From positions 1 through 9,649 of the forward strand of contig CAYZZE010000085.1 in the NCBI GenBank assembly GCA_964482845.1: DNA of 9,649 nucleotides. Direction: 5' to 3'. Of the stretch, positions 1-8,700 are shown in pieces (positions within the stretch are counted from its first letter, which is position 1; each line of letters starts with the position of its first letter). Under the pieces are notes generated by a model. It worked only from the letters and a program-made list of their open reading frames with translations. It was not told where the DNA came from and ran no database searches. A program made the position numbers and the translations under genes. Source of the DNA: VGPI01 sp964482845 (GTDB lineage: Bacteria; Cloacimonadota; Cloacimonadia; Cloacimonadales; Cloacimonadaceae).

Positions 1-80
1 GTGATCCAAACGGTATTGCCAGACCAACACCAAACTGCCCGTTTTTCCCCATTTGCAGTTTTCAGGGATTTGATTTGAAG

Positions 81-133
81 TTTTCACTGACTCTTTATAG
101 CCAAGTTGCATTTTTACAGACTTTTTATAACCA
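81..133. repeat. Two imperfect 23-bp direct repeats in the leader
   Basis: Copies at 81-103 and 111-133 match at 19 of 23 positions and start exactly 30 bp apart, close to three helical turns. The shared core reads ACnGACTnTTTATAnCCA and each copy is preceded by a run of T. The pair lies 135-187 bases upstream of the first gene, in AT-rich non-coding DNA. This placement would suit paired protein-binding sites or promoter elements for the first gene, but I recognise no regulator. A chance low-complexity similarity is possible because the units are rich in T. Confidence 0.45.
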
Positions 134-255
134 GGCCGTGGTCGGGGAAGAATTTTCTTGACAAAGAGGATAAACCAAGCTTTTCGCGATTCGGTGGAGA
201 ATATTTCAAAACCGTGTATTAGAGAGTAGAGGAGACAATATATGCGATCCTGATC

Positions 256-262
256 AAGGAGG
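256..262 (+). promoter_or_regulatory. Ribosome binding site of the secreted protein gene
   Basis: AAGGAGG is a full Shine-Dalgarno match and ends five bases before the ATG at 268. It fixes that ATG as the start. The encoded N-terminus is a good signal peptide, which supports the same start. Confidence 0.85.
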
Positions 263-267
263 ATACG

Positions 268-327
268 ATGGGAAGGATATTTTTTGTTTTGATCGTGCTT
301 TTGGCACTACACTCGCTTATGGGACAG
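268..327 (+). other. Signal peptide coding segment
   Basis: The first 20 or so codons encode a short basic start (MGR), a hydrophobic core of about 15 residues and a small/polar cleavage region (SLMG then QTG). No lipobox cysteine is present, so signal peptidase I processing and release into the periplasm or beyond is expected. The precise cut site is uncertain by one or two residues. Confidence 0.8.
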
Positions 328-3300
328 ACAGGGATAGTCCACCCGACGCCACAATCGCTGCCTTCCACGCAGAATTTTAATTTTAGCCATGACCATTTTG
401 CATACCCCGATGGTTGGGTTGGATGGTCGATTCCTATCCGGGATCCCAGTTTAGCGCCAACCGGAAACCTTCCGTTGATTGCACCCAGCGATGCCTCAAT
501 CATTACCGCTGGGATCCATAATTACGATGGGAAGTTCGGCTTTCAGGGTCACGTGGCAAGTTTGGCCACGGCGGTCAATAGCCTCGGCTTTTCCAATGTC
601 AGGATAAGTTTTGATGTGATGACCATCCGCAATCCTTATAATGAGAGCTTGAATAACACCCGGATTCATCAGGTCTTGCTGCAATATCGGCTGGGTACGG
701 AAGGATCTTTCACCCTTGTTCCCGGGTTTCTCTATAACAATGGCACGGAAAATCAAGTATCGGGCACGACCGGACAAAATATCCGGAATGTCCTTGTCAA
801 TCTTCCGCCTGAATGTGCCAATACCCCTGTGCTTCAACTGAGATGGGTCTCAACCCGCTTGAGTGGATCGGGTGATAACTCCAGTTTTGCGGTGGACAAT
901 GTCTATATCGAAGGATACAATACAGGTGTCACCGGCCTGGGTGTGGCGCCCGCCACCTTGGATTATGGCGTGAAAGTCATGCATACGGTCACTGACCAAA
1001 CAGTGAGGATCACCAACAACCGGAGATATCAAACCCAGATAAGCACACCTGAGATTACCATCGCTTCCAGCGCTGCCTATACCGTTCATCATACCTCCGA
1101 AGTCGTGCACAGCATTACCCTCGAACCGGGTGAATACATTGACGTTACCGTCCGCTTCAATCCAACTGAGATCGGGGACCACGTTGGCGAACTGCGGGTC
1201 TGGGAGGTGTCGGAACCGCCTGTATATGTGGGATTGAACGGTTTCTGCGACCTTCCCGGGGATGTGGATTTTATCCTGTCCGATAGGTTGGTTGATTTTG
1301 GAAACGTTCAGTTATTCGTGGTTGCTCGTCATCCGATCGGGATAACCAATGTTGGTTCCGATCCCGGGGAAATAACCGACCTTATATTACACGGCGCTCC
1401 TGAATTCATATTCCCTGATCCCATTACCCTGCCCAAAGTGATCTATCCTGGGCAATTGTGGGAATTCGACATCAATTATCTGCCTACTATGCCGGGCGTT
1501 AATCATGGAACACTACAGATCGGTGGTTCTCTGGGCTTTGATGAGAAGTTATCACTTACTGGCACTGGGTTTGATGCACCCCAACCGATAATATCCGCTT
1601 CCCCCAATCCGATGGAAAAAAGTATGCTGGAACAGAGCGTTTCCGCAGAAAACCTTATCATCCATAACTCCGGTGCGGCGCCACTGAATTTTACCGTCGA
1701 TATTGCTGGTATCCGACCATGGTTGAGGGTGGGATCGACAGCTGGAACCGTTGCCCCCGGAGAAAGCATGCCGGTCACGCTTATCTTCAATACTTATGGT
1801 GTGGCGCCCAGTCCTATGGGAGGCTATACAGCTAACTATACATCACTGATCGTTCTGAATAGTGATGATTTGGTCAACCCCAGTTTGGTCGTTACCGTAT
1901 ATTTGAATGTAACGCCGATGCCGATTTTTGTGGACTTCAACGCTACACCGCTTGGCGGGATCTGTCCCTTGGCGGTGTCTTTTACCGATCTTTCAAGGCT
2001 CAGTGGTGGTACGGCTACTGCCACGATTACCGGCTGGAGATGGGATTTTCAGGATGACGGCATGATCGATAGTTTTACTCAGCATCCCGTTTATACATAT
2101 CAAAGGCCGGGACTCTACACCGTCAAATTGACCATCTACACCAGCACCGGTGGCATATACTCCAGGATCAAGACCGATTATATCGAGGTCATCAATAACC
2201 CACCAATGGTATTCAATCCGCTGGATACCATCGGCGATATGTTTGAGGATGAGGTCTGGGGACCTTATTCGGCATTGAACATCTTTGATGATCCGGATGG
2301 ACATTTGATGACCTTCAGCGCCATAAATAGCACCAACATATTCGTCAATTTCACCGGACATTTGTTCACCTTGTCATCAACCAGGGGCTGGCATGGGACC
2401 GAAACGATCGTATTGATCGCCTCTGACAGCTATGGCGGCACCGCATCTCATCCCGTTACCGTTACCGCCACAGCGGTCAACGATCCGCCGGTGATCATTA
2501 TGCCGGATGAATTGTATTTTATTCGCAATTCACACCTTACGGTAAACTTTGCCGACTATATCAATGACCCTGACAATGCCGACGACGAGATCTCAATCGA
2601 GGTCGTAAGCATTGGCGCCGCCTCATTAATCACCGTGGACTATCAGCCCGATCAGCCGGGAGAATTGACTGCGGTCTTTGGCGCACCTCCGGATTGGTTC
2701 GGCTCGGGAATGTTTCGGGTTACCGCCAATGATCATATGCGAAGAGCGATCTATATCAAAGAGTTTGAAGTCGTGGTGCTGGAGTATTTTACAGTGCAGT
2801 TTGGCACGGATGTCGCCAGCGATATTGCTCCCACGGTCTATCAATATACCGGACAGACGGTCAATTTCCGTGACCGGACGCTGGGTAATCCGGATTGGTT
2901 TCTTTGGGATTTTGGTGATGGCAATACCAGCAACGAGCGGAATCCGTCTCATGCCTACCTCTCATCGGGCACATACAACGTGATGCTTACCTTGCGCAAT
3001 TTGGAAGCAGGTATTCAGTCCACCGCATCCCATACTTTCTTCAGCATGTTCACTTTCAGCGGAACGCCGGTCTATGACGTCTCCACGGTTCAGAACTGGA
3101 CAGATCCGTCTTACAACATCTTTGGCGATGTTACCTTTGATGTGGATGTTGATATCGGAGATGAGGATACCAGCGTCGAATTGATCATCTTCAGTCAGGT
3201 GCCGATGAATATCCTCGCCAATTTCAATTTGAACCGTGTCACCATGCGTCCTCCCGCCGGAAGTCAATATTGGGGGGGATTAAACTTTGGCGTCGGATCG

Positions 3301-5676
3301 CTGGGAAGTTTGCTGAACACAAATCTGATCGGCGCCCGTAAACCCTTAAGGATGGATGGTGCAAACCCCCAGATATTCAATTTGACGATCGCTCCCAAAG
3401 ACCCTGACGAACTATTGGATGGCATTGGGATCGAGATCGATGGCGATTCATCTCCCAATCTGAATGATGTCGAGATCACCAATTACCGGTCAGGTATCTT
3501 CATCGACGCGCAGGGACGCAACAGAACCACCACGCCCGCCCTGACTAATACCCGCGTCCGTAACACCACTCAGGGCTCAAGAACCGAAGGTGAAAGGACC
3601 ACCGGCATCAAAGTCACCGGCGATGTGGATGTTACTATGGATGACATCGACGTCGAGGATTATGATCTTGGCATAGAAATAAAAAATGAGGCTTCCGCCT
3701 ATACGACCACGCCCACCCTGACCAATACCCGCGTCCGCAATAGCACCCAAGGCTCACGTCCCGGGGATCAGGGAACGGTGGGTCTGAAGATCGCCGGCAA
3801 CGTTGGCGTGATCATTGATGCTGTCGAAATCAGTGGTGTTGAGAAAGGGATCATTATGCAAAATGGCACTACTTCCGGACACCTGACTCCTACTTTGACC
3901 AATACCCGCGTCCGTAACAGCACTCAGGGCTCGCGCAGCGCCGAGATCATTGGTATCTTGCTGACCAATATGCCTTCTATCAATATGGATAATTGTGATA
4001 TAGAGGGCTTTGGCAATGGCATGATCATTATCGGCGATGATTTCCGCGCTACCATGACGCCCACTTTGACCAATACCCGTGTCCGTAACAGCACCGAAGG
4101 TTCGCGGTCAACCTCAACCGGCATAGCCATAAGCGGTGATGTCGTCCTGGTTATGGAAGATTGTGATGTTGATGACTATGACTTTGGAATCAGCTATATC
4201 GGCGATGGCAGTATGCCACGCTCCACTCTCACGCCTACTTTGACCAATACCCGCGTCCGCAACAGCACCCAGGGTTCACGCTTCTTCTCCACCGGTTTGG
4301 TCTTGACCGATATTCCGCGCATCAAGATAGATCAGGGACTCATAGATGGATATCATGCGGGTATAGAGATCACAGGCACTGATCTCCGAGCCATCATTAC
4401 TCCCACACTGACCAATACCCGCGTCCGTAATAGCACTCAGTCCTCACGAACCGAGAATATCGGGATATTTCTGGGCAGCGGCGTTCTCGGCAGGGTGGAG
4501 AATACAACGGTCGAATCGGCAGGGATCGGGATCCTGGTCGCCGATGGAAATGGCACTCTCCTGAAGAAGAATACACTCAAAAACTGCGAGATCGGTATCC
4601 GCGGCTCCGGCATTCTGCCCGTTCTCCCGATCCACAAGCATGTATTTATCCTCACCGATGATTACTTGATGGAATATCCAAATCAAAACTACCGGGCTCT
4701 CGATCTGCACTTTTCCGGTCCATGGGTGGTTACGAACAACACGATCTCCGGCTATATCAAAGCTATTACAGCAAACGATGCCAATATCACCTTCGTCAAT
4801 AATATCCTGTGGGGAAGCAGTATGACGGCGACTCCGTTTGATCTGCTGAATTCCATGATTATCCAGAACTACAACAATATCGGGTATGACGGCGGGATTT
4901 ACCCCGGAGTGGGTAATATAAACGCCAATCCATTGTTCATCAATGCGGCGAATGACAACTTCAACCTCCATTATGACAGCCCTTGCATTGATGCCGGGTC
5001 ACCATTGATGCCTCCGGATCAGGATGGCACGGTTTCCGATATCGGTGCTTTTGTCTATCTGCATAGGGCGGAATTTACTTCCAGTGCCCGTTTCATAACG
5101 GTCGGGACTGTCGTGCAGTTCCTCAATCAATCGGTCGGGCATGATCACCCTGCCACTGTCAGTATGTGGGATCTTAATAACAACGGTCATATCGATGGCT
5201 TCACCCGTAATTGGTCATTTCAATTCAATGAACCCGGCTGGTATGATCTGCGGCTGAAGATGCAAACCGGCAATCTGGAAGACGAGATCGCTTATGACCG
5301 GCTGATTATTGTCCAGATCCACCACCTCAAGCCCCCCGAAAATGTGCAGTTGAGTGTCGATGACGGCAATCTTCTGCTTCAATGGGATGCGGTGACACAG
5401 ACCATCGACAACCTTCCGGTCGATGTCAATCATTATCTGATCTACACATCTGATAAGCCAGACGGGATCTTCCGGTTCAGAACATATACCGAAGCGCCGA
5501 TCATCAGTCATTCCGAAGCATTGGACCCGGGGAAAAACCAAATGTTTTTCTTCGTTATTGGCTTTAGCGGTTCGCGCACTGCTTTGATGGATTTCATCGA
5601 TCAAAACCGCGATATCGGCCTGCAAGAGCATAATATGAACAAACGTATGGAGATGCGCATATCAAAACCGAACTGA
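268..5676 (+). CDS. Secreted multidomain PKD / Ig-like / parallel beta-helix protein
   Basis: This is a very large exported protein, probably a surface or extracellular adhesin or carbohydrate-binding protein; no catalytic motif is visible. The ATG has a consensus ribosome binding site. Residues 1 to about 19 form a Sec signal peptide (hydrophobic IFFVLIVLLALHSLM, cleavage near LMG/QT). The likely order is: beta-sandwich-like domain (20-220, ending in an AVDNVYIEG motif), two ASH/choice-of-anchor-D-like Ig domains (226-327, 328-438), a third Ig-like domain (439-550), PKD (551-645), two cadherin-like domains (646-745, 746-840), PKD (841-926, WDFGDGNTS), right-handed beta-helix (about 930-1598, ending in SPCIDAGSP and SDIGAF), PKD (1599-1688) and FN3-like (1689-1785). 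Domain edges are by eye. The first and third PKD domains contain calcium-loop-like DxxxDGxID or DxNxNGxID segments. The C-terminus is a short polar tail with no obvious anchor, LPXTG-like motif or type IX sorting domain. Binding target and exact function are unknown. Confidence 0.93.
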   Translation: MGRIFFVLIVLLALHSLMGQTGIVHPTPQSLPSTQNFNFSHDHFAYPDGWVGWSIPIRDPSLAPTGNLPLIAPSDASIITAGIHNYDGKFGFQGHVASLATAVNSLGFSNVRISFDVMTIRNPYNESLNNTRIHQVLLQYRLGTEGSFTLVPGFLYNNGTENQVSGTTGQNIRNVLVNLPPECANTPVLQLRWVSTRLSGSGDNSSFAVDNVYIEGYNTGVTGLGVAPATLDYGVKVMHTVTDQTVRITNNRRYQTQISTPEITIASSAAYTVHHTSEVVHSITLEPGEYIDVTVRFNPTEIGDHVGELRVWEVSEPPVYVGLNGFCDLPGDVDFILSDRLVDFGNVQLFVVARHPIGITNVGSDPGEITDLILHGAPEFIFPDPITLPKVIYPGQLWEFDINYLPTMPGVNHGTLQIGGSLGFDEKLSLTGTGFDAPQPIISASPNPMEKSMLEQSVSAENLIIHNSGAAPLNFTVDIAGIRPWLRVGSTAGTVAPGESMPVTLIFNTYGVAPSPMGGYTANYTSLIVLNSDDLVNPSLVVTVYLNVTPMPIFVDFNATPLGGICPLAVSFTDLSRLSGGTATATITGWRWDFQDDGMIDSFTQHPVYTYQRPGLYTVKLTIYTSTGGIYSRIKTDYIEVINNPPMVFNPLDTIGDMFEDEVWGPYSALNIFDDPDGHLMTFSAINSTNIFVNFTGHLFTLSSTRGWHGTETIVLIASDSYGGTASHPVTVTATAVNDPPVIIMPDELYFIRNSHLTVNFADYINDPDNADDEISIEVVSIGAASLITVDYQPDQPGELTAVFGAPPDWFGSGMFRVTANDHMRRAIYIKEFEVVVLEYFTVQFGTDVASDIAPTVYQYTGQTVNFRDRTLGNPDWFLWDFGDGNTSNERNPSHAYLSSGTYNVMLTLRNLEAGIQSTASHTFFSMFTFSGTPVYDVSTVQNWTDPSYNIFGDVTFDVDVDIGDEDTSVELIIFSQVPMNILANFNLNRVTMRPPAGSQYWGGLNFGVGSLGSLLNTNLIGARKPLRMDGANPQIFNLTIAPKDPDELLDGIGIEIDGDSSPNLNDVEITNYRSGIFIDAQGRNRTTTPALTNTRVRNTTQGSRTEGERTTGIKVTGDVDVTMDDIDVEDYDLGIEIKNEASAYTTTPTLTNTRVRNSTQGSRPGDQGTVGLKIAGNVGVIIDAVEISGVEKGIIMQNGTTSGHLTPTLTNTRVRNSTQGSRSAEIIGILLTNMPSINMDNCDIEGFGNGMIIIGDDFRATMTPTLTNTRVRNSTEGSRSTSTGIAISGDVVLVMEDCDVDDYDFGISYIGDGSMPRSTLTPTLTNTRVRNSTQGSRFFSTGLVLTDIPRIKIDQGLIDGYHAGIEITGTDLRAIITPTLTNTRVRNSTQSSRTENIGIFLGSGVLGRVENTTVESAGIGILVADGNGTLLKKNTLKNCEIGIRGSGILPVLPIHKHVFILTDDYLMEYPNQNYRALDLHFSGPWVVTNNTISGYIKAITANDANITFVNNILWGSSMTATPFDLLNSMIIQNYNNIGYDGGIYPGVGNINANPLFINAANDNFNLHYDSPCIDAGSPLMPPDQDGTVSDIGAFVYLHRAEFTSSARFITVGTVVQFLNQSVGHDHPATVSMWDLNNNGHIDGFTRNWSFQFNEPGWYDLRLKMQTGNLEDEIAYDRLIIVQIHHLKPPENVQLSVDDGNLLLQWDAVTQTIDNLPVDVNHYLIYTSDKPDGIFRFRTYTEAPIISHSEALDPGKNQMFFFVIGFSGSRTALMDFIDQNRDIGLQEHNMNKRMEMRISKPN
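3532..4449 (+). repeat. Six in-frame copies of a conserved 17-residue beta-helix rung
   Basis: Copies lie at 3532-3582, 3709-3759, 3886-3936, 4057-4107, 4231-4281 and 4399-4449, encoding residues starting at 1089, 1148, 1207, 1264, 1322 and 1378. Spacings are 59, 59, 57, 58 and 56 codons. The consensus is TPTLTNTRVRNSTQGSR, and LTNTRVRN is identical in all six. Between them lie about 40 residues of diverged sequence with a loose 'di..y..GI.I.g' pattern, so each repeat looks like two beta-helix rungs, one fixed and one variable. At the DNA level the copies differ mostly at wobble positions; the last Arg uses AGA, CGT, CGC, CGG, CGC and CGA. Copies three and five share 26 identical bases (3889-3914 and 4234-4259). 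Confidence 0.95.
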
Positions 5677-5771
5677 TAATTCCTCAGGCGGTCACGCGCC
5701 TTGGCAGGGGACTGCGAGCGGGATCTCTTCCGCTGAAAAGGCACCTCCGGGGCGGGATAATCTATCTCGAC
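5634..5771 (+). other. Probable N-terminal coding extension of the cyclase, without a normal start codon
   Basis: The cyclase frame is open from the codon after a TAA at 5631-5633 up to the GTG at 5772. Codons 5751-5771 encode GGIIYLD, which joins the following VASFT to make the canonical first strand of a class III cyclase domain, including its first metal-binding Asp at 5769-5771. Further upstream the frame reads LIIPQAVTRLGRGL, resembling the 'IP..V...L..G' segment I recall before this domain in related proteins. No ATG, GTG or TTG exists in this frame here. Candidates are CTG at 5673, which overlaps the TGA of the first gene as CTGA, ATA at 5676, ATT at 5679, CTG at 5712 or CTG at 5733. 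The domain evidence for coding is strong; the start site is not resolved. Confidence 0.75.
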
Positions 5772-8700
5772 GTGGCTTCTTTCACGCGGATCACGGATCT
5801 TGCCCACAAAAGAGGGCACTACGGCATCGAAATAGTTACGGGCATACTCCAGAAGTTCTTTGATTGTGTCCATCACTGCATTCAGACCTATCAGGGCGAG
5901 ATCGTCAAGTTTGGCGGCGATTCCTGTCTGATCTTGATCAGCGATCAGCACTCCGGAAACGATCTGATCCCACGTCTCAATGATCTCAAGCGTGACTTGC
6001 TGGAGCAGTTTATCATCCTGAACGGAGATCTCAGGGAGCATTATGCCGTTGACTTCCATGTGCATGGCGGTATGTCCTGCGGGATAGTTAATGTGAATAT
6101 CGTGGGTGGTGAGCAGCATCATCTGGATTATTTCCTGGATGGCAAACCGGTCATTAGTGCATATAGATTCTGTGGTGATGCCGGCAATGGGGAGATCCTG
6201 GATGATCTCGCGGAGATTTGTCTTGAGGATTTGCCCGCGCCAGGCGAAACAGCCCGGGCGGATGATGCGCCCATCTTGCTCAATTCTGCCGATTTTTTGC
6301 CCCGGTCGGTTCGCCGGAAACTGATGCAAGATCCAAGCCCCGCGGAATTGCGTAATGCTGCCTTGATCTTTGTTCATCTGGGTACAGAGGGAAATGCCGA
6401 CATCGATCTCGACGCCTATCAGGCGATCTATATCCAGATCCAGCGGCTGGTTTACAATTACGACGGAATCATCAACAAGATCGACTACACCGATAAGGGC
6501 TATTTGATCCTCGTCTGCTTTGGCATCCCATACGTCCATGCGGACGACATTGAGCGCGCCTTCCTCTGTGCCGCCCAGATCGCCAAACTCACCAACGATC
6601 GCATAAGGATCAAACTTGGCATCAATTACAGCAATATCTATGCCGGCATCATAGGCGCCAGAGAACGCTACGAGTATGGCATCATCGGCAATGCTGTCAA
6701 TATTGCCGCCCGATTGATGAGTTTTGCCGGGACAGGTGAAGTGACCTTGACATCGGAGATCGTCCATCGCGTCAATTCCCGCTTTGAGATCGAGCCGCTT
6801 ACCTCGACGCATGTTATAGGCATCAAAGAACCCATCGAGATATTCATCGTGCGCCGGGAACTGCCGGAGCGCTGGATCTTCTATCGCAATACCTTTAACC
6901 ATCTGCCGCTGGTGGTGATGCCGGAACGGATCGCAGCGCTGACGGAAAAACTGATGCCGGAGGCGGTTTGCCCCGCTGAGCTATCGGATCCGGAGGACTG
7001 CATCGTCCTCATCACTGGCGGGGAAGGCACCGGCAAGTCATTCCTGGTATGGCAGTTGTGTCATCGTCTGTTTGACTGCGGCAGCACGATCGAACTCTTC
7101 TATGCCGATACCCTGAGCGCAAATCTATACTTCGACGTTCTGCATAAAGTGCTGTTGCGAAAACTCGATATCATCGACCTCCGCAACCAGTTTGATGTCC
7201 TCCGCCAGTGGTGTCTCCATAACGGCGAGGAGAATACCTGCGCCGGTATTTATGCCTTCCTTTATCCCGATCACGATTCCAAACTCACCACACCCCGTGA
7301 ATACACCGCTCAGGAAATAGAGATCTTCTATGCCAAGCTTGCCCGGATCGTCCATCGCCTGACCGCTGGTACCAGCGTCATCGTGATCGAAAACTTCGAT
7401 CTCTTTGACGAAAATTCCCGCCTGCTTTTAAGGCAGTTACCCGCTTTATGTCTTGCCGCAAACCAAAAAGTCATCATTACTGCCCAGCAGGATCCATCAC
7501 TCTTTCCGCAAAGTCAGCAATGGGTAGATCATATTGTCCTGGATAGATTTACTATTCAGGAAACGCAGGCATTGGCGCGTGGTCTGATCGCCAATATCAC
7601 CGCTCAGGCAATCGATCTTATACACCAGATCAGTGATGGCAATCCCCGTTTCCTGGCGGAATTGATCAAACAGATCCTTGACCATTACGACGTTCAGACC
7701 GATCTGATCACTGATAACGTCATCAATGATATGCGCAACCGCGGGCAGATCCCCGACAGTTTGGAAAACTTGATGGTGGCTCGCTATGAGCAATTGAACG
7801 AATTGGAAAAGCAATTGCTCAAACAGACCGCCATCTTTGGCATGCCTTTTGTCTTTGACGAAATGAGAGAACTGTTTGGCGCCCTTTGGGAAACGCACTA
7901 TCAGGAAATGGTGCTCGAATTGCAGCGGCAGGGATTGTTCAATACCATCGGCTACGAGCCCAATCCGGTTTTTGCCTATGTCAACACCATCTTTCCGGAT
8001 AGCATCTACCGCACCATCCTGCTGAGTGAAAAGAAAAAAATACATCTGGCGATCGCCACCTACTTTGAAGAAAAACACAGCCAGGACACCACCAAACACG
8101 TCGCCTTCGTCGCCTATCATTACATTTGTGCCGGAGAACGGAACAAGATGATCCCGTGGTGCAAGGATGCCGCCGATCTCTACCTCAGATTGGGCGCATA
8201 TGAGCAATGCCGCTTCTTCCTCAAAAAGATCATCGATAATTCTGCTTATGAAAACGAGATCTGCTCTGCCGCCCTGACCATCGCCGATACCCATCTCAGA
8301 CAGGCAAACAACGCTGAGGCAGAACAGATCATCAACCGCTACAAATATCTCAAGGATCTCACGGGAGAACGTCACGACAAATATATCTCCCTGTACACCA
8401 GATGGTTAAATAACACTGCCGATTTTACCGCTATCCGCGACTTCGTCCCCAGTTATCTCGATTCCATCGGCAATGAGGATACCCGGATCCAGGTGCATAT
8501 CGATTACATCGAAGCGCTGGTCTTCAATAATGCCGTGGAACAGGTCGAACCCGAAGCCATGCCCCTCTACAAAAACCTCTCCGGAAGGCACCACACCGCG
8601 GCATTGAACAAACTTTCAGGCGTTCTGGCTCAGTTCTTCGTCAACCAGGGTGCCTACAAAAAAGCGCTGGATTTTTACCGCAACAAACTCAAGTATGCCG

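Noticed and set aside
3..161. Open frame at the left edge that could be the tail of an upstream gene
   Set aside because: It is short, has no recognisable protein features, and contains the non-coding-looking direct repeats. A real gene end cannot be excluded but is not supported.
158..163. TTGACA resembling a -35 promoter element
   Set aside because: No acceptable -10 box is found 16-18 bases downstream (positions 180-187 read about CTTTTCGC), so a promoter is not supported here.
3532..4449. CRISPR-like array of regularly spaced repeats
   Set aside because: Spacing is about 170-177 bases, all units are in the same coding frame, and differences fall at wobble positions. This is a protein repeat, not a CRISPR array.
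5601..6902. Antisense reading frame of 433 codons opposite the cyclase domains
   Set aside because: It lies wholly opposite well-supported cyclase coding sequence and its translation shows no recognisable domain. It follows from codon bias in the sense strand.
7497..8375. Antisense reading frame of 292 codons opposite the ATPase and helical region
   Set aside because: Same reasoning: the sense strand encodes a coherent ATPase-to-TPR protein and the antisense product is featureless.
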